Part shown: in pieces, positions 1 to 7,382 of the stretch
How positions within the stretch are numbered: the first letter of the stretch is position 1
How the letters are laid out: each line of letters opens with the position of its first letter
Source: Haloarculaceae archaeon
GTDB taxonomy: Archaea > Halobacteriota > Halobacteria > Halobacteriales > Haloarculaceae
DNA length: 11,722 bases
NCBI GenBank assembly: GCA_018609665.1
Contig: JAHENN010000055.1
Coordinates: forward strand, 1-11,722
Direction of reading: 5' to 3'
Translations under genes and position numbers: made by a program
Notes under the pieces: model-generated
Told to the model about the DNA's origin: nothing
Database searches by the model: none
Seen by the model: only the letters and a program-made list of their open reading frames with translations

Positions 1-67
1 ACGAGACGTGCCCACTCCGGAAGCGTGATACGGGCGCCACCCCTCCGTTCGGGTACGTAGCTTCGAG

Positions 68-1351
68 ATGCTGGGAACGGACAGACGAGTCATCGTGCTG
101 GCGCTGGCCCGGATGGCCGACGCCGTCGCGAACTCGTTTCTCATCATCGTGCTGCCGCTGTACATCGCCAGCGGCGAACTCGCCGTGCCGACGGTCGAGG
201 GCGCGACCGTCGCCGGCTACCCGCTGACGGTCGAACTGCTCATCGGCGTCGCGCTGTCGCTGTTCGGCTTCCTCAACAGCTCCCTCCAGCCGTTCACCGG
301 CCGGCTCTCCGACCGGACGGGCAGACGGAAGCTGCTCATCCTGTTCGGGCTGGCGGTCCTGGCGGTGACGTCGGTCGCCTACGCCCTCGTCGACGGCTAC
401 TGGGCGCTGGTCGCCGTCCGGGGGATTCAGGGGCTCGGCGGCGCCTTCGTCATCCCGACGACCATCGCGCTGGTGAACGACCTGGCGAGAGGCGACGACG
501 AGCGGGGCGGCAACTTCGGGGTGTTCAACGCCTTCCGGCTCCTCGGGTTCGGGTTCGGCCCCATCGTCGCCGGTTCGGTCGTCGAGGCCGGCCCCTACCG
601 GCTCGCCGGCGTCGGACTCTCGGGGTTCGACGCCGCCTTCGGCGTCGCCGTCGCCGGCGCGTCGATCAGCTTCGCGCTCGTGTCGCTGTTCATCGAGGAG
701 CCGGACGTCGCGACGGGCGACGCCGGCGACGACCTCTCGATTTCGGTCCGGGCCGACGCGGCCGGCCGGCTGCTCGACCCGGTGTTCGTCCTCGGGGTCG
801 GGACCTTCTTCATGGCGGTCAGCATCGCGCTGTACGCGACGCTGCAGGAGCCGGTCAACGCCCGGCTCGGCCAGGGTGCCCGCTGGTTCGGCGTGCAGTT
901 TGCCGCCGTCGTCGTCGCCAACGTCGTGCTGCAGGGGCCCATCGGCTGGCTGTCGGACCGCATCGGCCGCAAGCCGTTCATCGTCGGCGGGCTGGTGGTG
1001 CTGGCGCCGTCGGTGCTCGTCCAGGGGCTGGTCACCTCCCCGTGGACGATGCTCGTCGCGCGGGCCTTCCACGGAGTCGCGGTGGCGATGGTGTTCGCGC
1101 CGGCGCTGGCGGCCGCCGGCGACCTCGCCGCCGAGGGGCGGTCCGGGACGACGCTGTCGGTGCTGACGATGGCGTTCGGCTTCGGGACGGCCGTCGGGCC
1201 GCTGGCGTCGGGGGTGCTGTTCGGCTACGGCTTCGTCGTCCCCTTCGCCTTCGGCGCGGTGCTGGCGGTCGCGGCGCTGGCGCTCGTCGTCACGCAGGTC
1301 GAGGAGACCCTCGAGACGGCGGCCGGAGCGGCCGTCCCCGGCGACGACTGA
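68..1351 (+). CDS. MFS transporter, 12-helix drug/sugar efflux type
   Basis: A 427-residue integral membrane protein of the major facilitator superfamily, probably a proton-coupled exporter or importer. The substrate cannot be read from the sequence. The chain is hydrophobic throughout and consistent with 12 helices in two six-helix halves. The MFS motif A occurs in both halves: GRLSDRTGRRK at residues 78-88 in the loop after helix 2, and GWLSDRIGRK at 293-302 in the equivalent loop after helix 8. This repeat is diagnostic of the fold. The first helix follows directly after MLGTDRRVIV, so the ATG at 68 gives a sensible N-terminus. No Shine-Dalgarno is visible and the promoter is not clear in the 67 bases available. 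The C-terminus is short and cytoplasmic. The next gene begins 41 bp downstream but has its own TATA element. Family assignment is secure; function beyond 'transporter' is not. Confidence 0.93.
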   Translation: MLGTDRRVIVLALARMADAVANSFLIIVLPLYIASGELAVPTVEGATVAGYPLTVELLIGVALSLFGFLNSSLQPFTGRLSDRTGRRKLLILFGLAVLAVTSVAYALVDGYWALVAVRGIQGLGGAFVIPTTIALVNDLARGDDERGGNFGVFNAFRLLGFGFGPIVAGSVVEAGPYRLAGVGLSGFDAAFGVAVAGASISFALVSLFIEEPDVATGDAGDDLSISVRADAAGRLLDPVFVLGVGTFFMAVSIALYATLQEPVNARLGQGARWFGVQFAAVVVANVVLQGPIGWLSDRIGRKPFIVGGLVVLAPSVLVQGLVTSPWTMLVARAFHGVAVAMVFAPALAAAGDLAAEGRSGTTLSVLTMAFGFGTAVGPLASGVLFGYGFVVPFAFGAVLAVAALALVVTQVEETLETAAGAAVPGDD

Positions 1352-1363
1352 CCCGCCCGAACC

Positions 1364-1370
1364 GCTATAT
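1364..1370 (+). promoter_or_regulatory. TATA element for the S9 peptidase gene
   Basis: GCTATAT lies in the short gap after the MFS stop codon. Its centre is about 26 bases before the GTG at 1393. That is the spacing from an archaeal TATA box to the transcription start, so the mRNA would begin at or next to the start codon (leaderless). Confidence 0.6.
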
Positions 1371-1392
1371 TCCACCGGCCCTACCACCGCCT

Positions 1393-3201
1393 GTGCACGG
1401 GTACGACATCGAGCGCTATCTGAGCGTGCGGAGCGCCTACGGGGCCGCCTTCGGGCCCGACGGGACGCTGGCGTTCCGCATCGACACGACCGGGACGCCG
1501 CAGGTGTGGACGCTGTCGGAGCCGGGCGCCTGGCCCGAACAGCGGACCTTCTACGACGAGCGGGTCACCTTCGCCTCGTGGTCGCCGGAGCGGCCGGAGC
1601 TGGCCTTCGGGATGGACGAGGGCGGCAACGAGCGCCAGCAGCTCTACCGGCTGGCCGACGACGGAACCGTCGAGAACCTCACGCGAACGGACGCGAAACA
1701 CCGGTGGGGCGGCTGGAGCCACGACGGCGACCGCCTCGCCTTCGCCTCGAACCGCCGCGAGGAGTCGGTCTTCGACGTCTACGTCCAGGGACGGGACGAG
1801 CGCGGCGACGACGCCATGCTGGTCCACGAGGGCGACGGCTGGCTCTCGCTGGCCGGCTGGAGCCCCGACGACGACCGGCTGCTGGTCCACGAGGCCCACT
1901 CCAGCTTCGACCACGACGTCCACGTCCTCGACCTCGGGACGGGCGAGCTGACCCGGGTCACCGACGGCGACGACGAGATCCGGTACTCGAGTCTCTCGTG
2001 GGCGCCGGACGGCGACGGCATCTACTGCTGTACGGACCGCGGCGCGGACACGCTGTATCTCGCCCGGCTGGACGCCGCTGGCGGCGCCCTCGAGACGGTC
2101 GTCGAGGGCGGCGAGTGGAACGTCGACGGGGTCGCCGTCGACGACGAGACGGGTCGGCTGGTCTACTCCCGGAACGTCGACGGCTACACCGAGCTGACCG
2201 TCGGCGAGCTGGCCGGCGAGACGGCCGTCGAGACGTTCCCGGAGCCGGAGGTTCCCGCGGGCGTCGCCGGCGGCGTCAGCTTCGACGACGACGCCGAGCG
2301 GTTCGCCCTGACGGTCACCGCCGACACCGAGAACACCAACGTCTACGTCGTCGACGTCGAGTCCGGGTCGGCGGAGCGGTGGACCTGCGCCTCGACGGCC
2401 GGCATCCCGCCGGAGACGTTCGTCGCCTCGGACTCCGTCGGCTACGAGACGTTCGACGGCCGCGAGATCCCGGGCTACTACGCGACGCCGCCGGAGGCGC
2501 CGGCCGGCGAGACGCCCGTCGTCGTCGACGTCCACGGCGGGCCGGAGAGCCAGCGGCGGCCCTCCTTCTCGCCGGTGAAACAGTACCTCCTGGCGCACGG
2601 CTACGCGGTCTTCGAGCCGAACGTCCGGGGGTCGACCGGCTACGGGCGGGCGTACACCCACCTGGACGACGTCGAAAAGCGGATGGACTCGGTGGCCGAC
2701 CTGGAGGCCGCCGTCGAGTGGCTGGCCGACCGCCCGGAGGTCGACCCCGACCGGATCGTCGCCAAGGGCGGATCCTACGGCGGGTTCATGGTGCTGGCGG
2801 CGCTCACCGAGTACCCGGAGCTGTGGGCCGCCGGCGTCGACGTCGTCGGCATCGCCAACTTCGTGACCTTCCTCGAGAACACCGGCTCCTGGCGCCGGGA
2901 GCTGCGGGAGGCCGAGTACGGCTCGCTGGAGGCCGACCGCGAGCTGCTGGAGGAGATCTCGCCCATCAACCACATCGAGAACGTCGAGGCGCCGCTGTTC
3001 GTCCTGCACGGCGCCAACGACCCCCGGGTGCCGGTCGGCGAGGCCGAACAGGTCGCCGAGCGGGCCACCGAGCAGGGCGTCCCCGTCCGGAAGCTCGTCT
3101 TCGACGACGAGGGCCACGGCATCACGAAGCTCGAGAACCGCATCGAGGCCTACGGCGAGATCGTCGCCTTCCTCGACGAGCACGTCGGCTCGGCCGGCTG
3201 A
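1393..3201 (+). CDS. S9-family serine peptidase (prolyl oligopeptidase / acylaminoacyl-peptidase type)
   Basis: A 602-residue serine peptidase with no signal peptide or membrane segment, so probably a cytoplasmic enzyme that trims short peptides. Residues about 20-340 form a beta-propeller of TolB/WD40-like blades, with repeated motifs such as 'WSPERPELAF', 'WSHDGDRLAF' and 'WSPDDDRLLV'. The propeller would restrict access to small substrates. Residues about 370-602 are the alpha/beta-hydrolase domain. It contains HGGP at 381-384 (oxyanion region), the nucleophile Ser461 in GGSYGG, Asp543 in GANDPR and His575 in DEGHG, so the full catalytic triad is present. The GTG at 1393 is preferred because it follows the TATA element at leaderless distance and gives the N-terminus VHGYDIERYL typical of haloarchaeal members. 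The open frame continues upstream, but only over the MFS gene. The gene converges with the synthetase gene downstream. Exact specificity (acylaminoacyl versus dipeptidyl) is unknown. Confidence 0.92.
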   Translation: MHGYDIERYLSVRSAYGAAFGPDGTLAFRIDTTGTPQVWTLSEPGAWPEQRTFYDERVTFASWSPERPELAFGMDEGGNERQQLYRLADDGTVENLTRTDAKHRWGGWSHDGDRLAFASNRREESVFDVYVQGRDERGDDAMLVHEGDGWLSLAGWSPDDDRLLVHEAHSSFDHDVHVLDLGTGELTRVTDGDDEIRYSSLSWAPDGDGIYCCTDRGADTLYLARLDAAGGALETVVEGGEWNVDGVAVDDETGRLVYSRNVDGYTELTVGELAGETAVETFPEPEVPAGVAGGVSFDDDAERFALTVTADTENTNVYVVDVESGSAERWTCASTAGIPPETFVASDSVGYETFDGREIPGYYATPPEAPAGETPVVVDVHGGPESQRRPSFSPVKQYLLAHGYAVFEPNVRGSTGYGRAYTHLDDVEKRMDSVADLEAAVEWLADRPEVDPDRIVAKGGSYGGFMVLAALTEYPELWAAGVDVVGIANFVTFLENTGSWRRELREAEYGSLEADRELLEEISPINHIENVEAPLFVLHGANDPRVPVGEAEQVAERATEQGVPVRKLVFDDEGHGITKLENRIEAYGEIVAFLDEHVGSAG

Positions 3202-3363
3202 GTCGGCCACAAGATTCATGCCATGACACTTCATACCACGGCCCGTCGGAGGTGGTGACCAACGACACCGAGCACCCGAGTACGCGAGTCGCACCGTCTG
3301 CTATCGTAGTCCCCCGTCCCCTGCGTCACGTCCGTCGACCCGGACAACGGGTCGACGCCGCTA
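3202..3363. other. Convergent intergenic region
   Basis: These 162 bp lie between two convergent stop codons and hold no convincing gene. The only structured element is the inverted repeat at 3333-3357. Confidence 0.6.
3333..3357. repeat. Perfect 9-bp inverted repeat, possible 3'-end element
   Basis: CGTCGACCC at 3333-3341 and GGGTCGACG at 3349-3357 are perfect reverse complements separated by seven bases. The element sits 6 bp beyond the stop codon of the minus-strand synthetase gene and in the convergent gap, so it could form an mRNA 3' hairpin. There is no flanking T tract, and archaeal termination usually depends on T runs rather than hairpins, so the terminator role is only a suggestion. 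Confidence 0.4.
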
Positions 3364-5340
3364 TCAGCGCGCGTTCGCGACTTCCTCGAGCGCGCCCGGA
3401 TTCTCGATCGACGACATGTCGCCCAGCTCCTCGCCCGTGTAGGTCGTCGCGATCGCCCGCCGGATGATCTTGCCCGACTGCGTCTTCGGGAACTCGTCGA
3501 CGAACAGCACCTCCCGCGGCCGGAACGGCTTGCCGTGCTCCGCGCCGACCTTCCCCCGGAGTTCCTCCCGCAGGTCGTCGCTCTCCTCGTAACCGGGTTC
3601 GAGGACGACGTAGGTGACGACGGCCGTGCCGGTGGTGTCGTCCGGGACGCCGACGGCCGCGGCCTGGTTGACCGCCTCGTGGTCGATGAGCGCGCCCTCG
3701 ATCTCGGCGGGCCCGACCTTCCGGCCGGCGACGTTCAGCGCGTCGTCGGCCCGGCCGTGGAGGTACCAGAAGCCGTCCTCGTCGACCTGCGCCCAGTCGC
3801 CGTGGTCCCACATCGGCGGCTCCTCGAAGGACGACCAGTACTCGCCGAGGTAGCGGTCGTCGCCGCTCCACAGCGACTTCGTCATCGAGGGACAGGAGTC
3901 GCGGGCGACGAGGTAGCCCCGCTCGTTGTCGTCCGCCACCGACTCGCCGGTCTCGTCGACGACGTCGATGTCCATCCCCAGCCCCGGGCTGCCGAGCGTA
4001 CACGGCTTCAGCGGCTGACCGGGCAGCGGCATCAGGAAGCAGCCGAAGATCTCCGTGCCGCCGGAGATGTTGATGATGGGGGTGTCGCCGCCGCCGACCT
4101 CGTCGTGGAACCACAGCCACGACTCGGGGTCCCAGGGTTCGCCCGTCGACCCCAGGAGGCGGAGCGAGGAGAGGTCGTGACCCTCGACCCACTCGTCGCC
4201 CTGCTTGCGGAGCGCGCGGATGGCGGTCGGCGAGATGCCGAACTGGGTGACGTCGTGGCGGTCGATCAGCCGCCAGAACCGGTCGGGGTTCGGATGGTCC
4301 GGCGCGCCCTCGTACATCACCATCGTCCCGCCGAAGGTGTGGGTGCCGATCATCGTCCACGGGCCCATCATCCAGCCGATGTCCGACACCCAGAAGAACC
4401 GGTCGGAGGGCTTCAGATCGAAGCCGAAGTACACCTCCTTCGCGGCCTGCATCTGGGCGCCGGCGTGGGTGTGGACGATGCCCTTCGGCCGGCCGGTCGT
4501 CCCCGAGGAGTACAGCAGCATCGACTCCTCGGACGACGCCATCGACCGGGTGTCGTAGTCGTCCGACCGCTCGGCGACCGTCTCCGACCAGAAGCCGTCC
4601 CGGCCGTCGGTCATCGGCGGCTCGGAGTCGTCGAACCGCCGGTAGACGACGACGTCGGTCACGTCGTGGTCGGCCGCGGCGATGGCCTCGTCGGCGGTGT
4701 CCTTCAGCGTCACCCGCGAGCCGCGCCGGTAGAAGCCGTCGGCGGTGAACAGCACGTCCGCCTCGGGGTCCTCAATGCGCGCGGCGGTCGCGTCGACGCC
4801 GAAGCCGGAGAAGATGGGCACGACGACGGCGCCGGCCTTGAAACAGCCGTAGAGGATGGAGATGACCTCCGGCACCATCGGCATGTACGTGGCAACGGTG
4901 TCGCCCGGCTCGACGCCCGCGGCCTCGAGGTGGTTGGCCACCTGGTTCGACGTCCGGGCGAGCTCGTGGTAGGTGAAGTTCCGGACCGCGCCGTCTTCGC
5001 CCTCCCAGATGCAGGCGGCCTTGTTGCGGCGCTCGGCGTCGCGGGCGGCGTGGCGGTCGACGGTGTTGTGGGCGACGTTCAGCTCGCCGCCGGGGTACCA
5101 GTCGGTGAACTGCGGGCCGTCGGCGTCGTCCCGGACCGCGTCGTAGTCGTCGTACCACTCGATTCCGAGGTGGTCGGGCAGTTCGTCCCAGAACCACTCC
5201 ACGTCCGACGTCGTCCGCTCGATCAGCTCCTCGTGGTCCGCGATGCCGTACTCCTGCATGAACGCGTGGACGTTGGTGGACTCGACGAACTCCTCGTCGG
5301 GCTCGTAGACCACCTCGTCGAACTCCTCGAGGGACTCCAT
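3364..5340 (-). CDS. AMP-forming acyl-CoA synthetase, acetyl/acetoacetyl-CoA synthetase-like
   Basis: A 658-residue cytoplasmic enzyme of the ANL superfamily that would activate a short carboxylic acid with ATP and load it onto CoA. The phosphate-binding loop YSSGTTGRPKG is at 277-287. The GSTGEPWDPE segment resembles the acetyl-CoA synthetase GxxGEPxNPE motif. The hinge and C-terminal domain contain HGRADDALNVAGRKVG. The catalytic lysine is Lys624 in PKTQSGKIIRR, the residue acetylated in many relatives. Length matches the acetyl-CoA synthetase family. One difference matters: the segment at 426-430 reads SGGTE, where classical acetyl-CoA synthetases have WWQTETGG with a pocket-closing Trp. 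This is closer to acetoacetyl-CoA synthetases, so the substrate is left open. I start at the ATG at 5340. A GTG at 5379 would also be in frame, but it lies upstream of the likely TATA element, so the ATG suits a leaderless transcript. Confidence 0.9.
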   Translation of the reverse strand: MESLEEFDEVVYEPDEEFVESTNVHAFMQEYGIADHEELIERTTSDVEWFWDELPDHLGIEWYDDYDAVRDDADGPQFTDWYPGGELNVAHNTVDRHAARDAERRNKAACIWEGEDGAVRNFTYHELARTSNQVANHLEAAGVEPGDTVATYMPMVPEVISILYGCFKAGAVVVPIFSGFGVDATAARIEDPEADVLFTADGFYRRGSRVTLKDTADEAIAAADHDVTDVVVYRRFDDSEPPMTDGRDGFWSETVAERSDDYDTRSMASSEESMLLYSSGTTGRPKGIVHTHAGAQMQAAKEVYFGFDLKPSDRFFWVSDIGWMMGPWTMIGTHTFGGTMVMYEGAPDHPNPDRFWRLIDRHDVTQFGISPTAIRALRKQGDEWVEGHDLSSLRLLGSTGEPWDPESWLWFHDEVGGGDTPIINISGGTEIFGCFLMPLPGQPLKPCTLGSPGLGMDIDVVDETGESVADDNERGYLVARDSCPSMTKSLWSGDDRYLGEYWSSFEEPPMWDHGDWAQVDEDGFWYLHGRADDALNVAGRKVGPAEIEGALIDHEAVNQAAAVGVPDDTTGTAVVTYVVLEPGYEESDDLREELRGKVGAEHGKPFRPREVLFVDEFPKTQSGKIIRRAIATTYTGEELGDMSSIENPGALEEVANAR

Positions 5341-5364
5341 GTCGGGGTGTTCGGAGCCGTCGGC

Positions 5365-5374
5365 AAGTAGTTTT
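5365..5374 (-). promoter_or_regulatory. TATA-like element for the acyl-CoA synthetase gene
   Basis: On the minus strand AAAACTACTT lies 25-34 bases before the ATG at 5340 and is the only AT-rich stretch in the region. The spacing suggests leaderless transcription and argues against the GTG start at 5379. Confidence 0.5.
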
Positions 5375-5413
5375 CTCACGCCCGTCGGCGGCCGCGGGGG
5401 CGAGCGAGGGGGA

Positions 5414-5421
5414 ACGGTTTT
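5414..5421 (+). promoter_or_regulatory. TATA-like element for the GNAT gene
   Basis: The CGGTTTTG stretch is the only T-rich patch upstream of the GNAT gene. It is about 26-33 bases before the ATG at 5447, consistent with a leaderless mRNA. It is weak compared with an ideal haloarchaeal TATA box. Confidence 0.4.
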
Positions 5422-5446
5422 GCGTCACCTCCCCGTACGCGTCGGC

Positions 5447-6031
5447 ATGTACGTCCGGGACGCACGCAACCGCGATGAGGCCTGGCTGCTGGACCACATC
5501 GAGGCGATGGGCCTGGACGAGACGTCGTTCCGGTCGCGGGACTACGTCATCGCGGTCGACGAGGAGTCCGACGCCCGGGCCGGCTTCGGCCGGACCCGGC
5601 TCCACGGGACCGACGACGGGGAGGTCTGCGAGCTGACGAGCATCGGCGTCCTCGACGGCTGGCGGCGCCAGGGGGTCGGCGCCCACGTCGTCGAGCGGCT
5701 GGTCGACGACGCCGAAACCGAGGGCCTCGACGTCGTCTACGCCCTGACGAGCAGCCACGACTACCTCTCGCAGTTCGGCTTCGAGGGGCTGGCCGCCGGC
5801 GACCTCCCGGAGCCGCTGCAGGACCGGCTGGAGGAAAAGCGGTCGTCGATCGACCCCGAGGCCGTCCCGATGTACGTCGAGACCGAGCGCTTCCGGATGC
5901 CCGACCGCCTCCGGGAGCGGTTCAAGACGGCCGCCGAAGCCGATCCCGACGAGACCGAACCCGAAGAATCTCCCGAGGACTTCGGCATCGACCCCGACGA
6001 CGCCACCTACAAGTACGACACCGGGGACTGA
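5447..6031 (+). CDS. GNAT-family N-acetyltransferase
   Basis: A 194-residue GNAT protein that would transfer an acetyl group from acetyl-CoA to an unknown amine. The acetyl-CoA-binding signature R/Q-x-x-G-x-G is seen as RRQGVG at 73-78, after the beta strand ELTSIGV. A second conserved GNAT element, 'YLSQFGFEGL', comes from the usual 'Y..FGF' region near the end of the fold. The remaining C-terminus is acidic and ends in DFGIDPDDATYKYDTGD, a tail I recognise from haloarchaeal homologues but cannot assign a role. The ATG at 5447 is chosen because it is 26-33 bases after a TATA-like element and begins directly with the first strand (MYVRDARN). The frame is open further upstream but overlaps the divergent promoter. 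The gene diverges from the acyl-CoA synthetase. Pairing a GNAT with an acyl-CoA synthetase could mean lysine acetylation control, but that is speculation. Confidence 0.85.
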   Translation: MYVRDARNRDEAWLLDHIEAMGLDETSFRSRDYVIAVDEESDARAGFGRTRLHGTDDGEVCELTSIGVLDGWRRQGVGAHVVERLVDDAETEGLDVVYALTSSHDYLSQFGFEGLAAGDLPEPLQDRLEEKRSSIDPEAVPMYVETERFRMPDRLRERFKTAAEADPDETEPEESPEDFGIDPDDATYKYDTGD

Positions 6032-6180
6032 GCGGCGCGATGCCGTGGCGGCACCTCGCGGTGGCACCGGAGACGGACCCGCCGTCGGGGTGCGACATCG
6101 CGGCGGTACGTCCGGCGAGACCCTCCTACCGGTCGTCGTGCCGCCCCGGTACCACGGCGTCCGCAACGGGCCGTCGTGCA

Positions 6181-6197
6181 GTAATTAGATTCATTAC
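6181..6197 (+). promoter_or_regulatory. AT-rich promoter with 17-bp imperfect palindrome upstream of the signal peptidase operon
   Basis: GTAAT at 6181-6185 and ATTAC at 6193-6197 are inverted repeats around seven AT-rich bases. They lie 33-49 bases before the ATG at 6230, where a TATA box would give a 5' leader of roughly 10-20 bases. The stretch stands out sharply from the GC-rich surroundings. The palindrome could be a repressor site overlapping the TATA box or simply part of it. The rest of the gap (6032-6180) shows no gene. Confidence 0.5.
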
Positions 6198-6229
6198 CAC
6201 CGGTACCGCAGGACGGGGCGTGGGATGAC

Positions 6230-7312
6230 ATGAGCGTTCGTACCGCCGCAGGACACCTCGGGTCCGTTCTCGCGGTGGCGCTGCTCGTCGCGCTCATCGC
6301 CGGCTACGTCGCCGGGACGCCGGTGCTGTTGAGCTTCGTCGAGACGGACAGCATGGAGCCGACGATCGAGACGGGCGAGGCGTTCGTCGTCGTTCCGGCG
6401 CCGATCGCCGGAGACGTCGAGGAGGGGGACGTGGTCGTCTTCGAGGCCAAACAGCTCAACGGGGGTGGTCTCACGACGCACCGGGTGGTGGATTCGACCG
6501 ACCAGGGGTACATCACGCGCGGCGACGCCAACCCGTTCACCGACCAGGACGGCAGCGAACCGCCGGTCACCGACGCGCAGGTGCGGGCGAAGGCGCTGAC
6601 GATCAACGGCCAGGTCGTCACGGTGCCGCTCGTCGGGCGGCTGGCGAGCGGCGTGCAGTCGCTCGGCGCCGACGGCCCGCCGGTCGGCCCGGTGCTGATC
6701 GTTCTGGGGGCGGTGTCGGTGGCGGTCGGACTGCTCGGCGGCGACGGACGGCGTAGCCGGGACGGGAGCCGGAGCCGGAGCCGCAACTCCGGGGTCGACG
6801 TGCGCCTCGTCGCCGCGCTGTTGACGCTCGTCGTCGTCGTTCCGCTGACGCTCGCGATGGTGCTGCCGGCGGGACCGCAGGAGTACGGCATCGTGAGCGC
6901 CGAGCAGCCGACGGGCGCCGACCACGTCATCGAGGCCGGCGAGACGGACACCCGGACGTATCCGGCGACGAACGGCGGCGTCGTCCCGACGTACGTCGCG
7001 CTCCAGCCGGCGGGCGAGGGGATCGACGTCGACGAGTCGTGGCACTACGTCGGGCCCCGTGACACGGAGAACGTGACCGTCTCGATCACCGCCCCGCCGG
7101 AGACGGGGTACTACGTTCGGCCGATCGTCGAGTACAGGTACGTCGCCCTCCTGCCGGAGTCGGTGCTGCTCTCGCTGTACGCGGTTCACCCGTGGCTTCC
7201 GATCGCGGTCATCGACGGCGCCGTCGGCTCCGTGTTCTACCTGTTCAGCGTGCTGCTGCTCGGCAGGGGCGGCGTCCGGACCCGGAGTCGCAGCAGGGGA
7301 GTCGACGCATGA
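6230..7312 (+). CDS. Archaeal Sec11-type signal peptidase I with extracytoplasmic C-terminal domain
   Basis: A 360-residue membrane serine peptidase of the S26B (Sec11) type, which cleaves signal peptides on the outer face of the membrane. Helix 1 is about residues 12-34. The nucleophile is Ser41 in TDSMEPTI. The general base is His84 in TTHRVV, replacing the bacterial Lys. RGDAN around Asp99 matches the conserved acidic region. Helix 2 is about 150-169. It is followed by a basic, Arg/Ser-rich cytoplasmic loop (RSRDGSRSRSR), helix 3 at about 190-214, an extracytoplasmic domain of roughly 105 residues at 215-320, and helix 4 at about 322-345. The basic loop fits the positive-inside rule. Plain Sec11 proteins lack the second half. 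The extra domain looks beta-rich, with elements such as 'VVPTYVALQPAG' and 'APPETGYYVRPIVEYRY'. I recall similar extensions in haloarchaeal signal peptidases next to DUF5305 genes. It probably serves the secreted proteins downstream, which is inference. GGATGA lies just before the ATG as a weak ribosome site. Confidence 0.9.
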   Translation: MSVRTAAGHLGSVLAVALLVALIAGYVAGTPVLLSFVETDSMEPTIETGEAFVVVPAPIAGDVEEGDVVVFEAKQLNGGGLTTHRVVDSTDQGYITRGDANPFTDQDGSEPPVTDAQVRAKALTINGQVVTVPLVGRLASGVQSLGADGPPVGPVLIVLGAVSVAVGLLGGDGRRSRDGSRSRSRNSGVDVRLVAALLTLVVVVPLTLAMVLPAGPQEYGIVSAEQPTGADHVIEAGETDTRTYPATNGGVVPTYVALQPAGEGIDVDESWHYVGPRDTENVTVSITAPPETGYYVRPIVEYRYVALLPESVLLSLYAVHPWLPIAVIDGAVGSVFYLFSVLLLGRGGVRTRSRSRGVDA

Positions 7313-7367
7313 GTGTGCCGGGCGCGGCCGGTGTCAGAGGCGGGCTGGTCCGTCGAGTCGACCGCCC

Positions 7368-7374
7368 GAGAGGA
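7368..7374 (+). promoter_or_regulatory. Shine-Dalgarno for the DUF5305 gene
   Basis: GAGAGGA ends 8 bases before the ATG at 7383. It supports that start and translation from a longer operon transcript beginning before the signal peptidase gene. Confidence 0.5.
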
Positions 7375-7382
7375 CGGCATAC

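Noticed and set aside
1381..3294. 637-codon open frame on the minus strand over the S9 peptidase gene
   Set aside because: It is the antisense shadow of a GC-rich gene. Its protein is Val/Asp/Arg-rich low complexity with no domain, whereas the + strand has a full catalytic triad.
1506..3467. 653-codon + strand frame overlapping the S9 peptidase
   Set aside because: The translation is Arg/Gly-rich without motifs, as expected from a shifted frame of GC-rich coding DNA.
3535..5370. 611-codon + strand frame over the acyl-CoA synthetase
   Set aside because: Antisense shadow. The minus strand carries the P-loop and catalytic Lys motifs of a complete enzyme.
5341..5379. GTG start extending the acyl-CoA synthetase by 13 residues
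   Set aside because: It would place the TATA-like element inside the coding region, and the extra residues (RKLLADGSEHPD) match nothing expected in the family.
4772..6166. 464-codon minus-strand frame over the synthetase start and GNAT gene
   Set aside because: It crosses both divergent promoters and its sequence lacks any recognisable domain.
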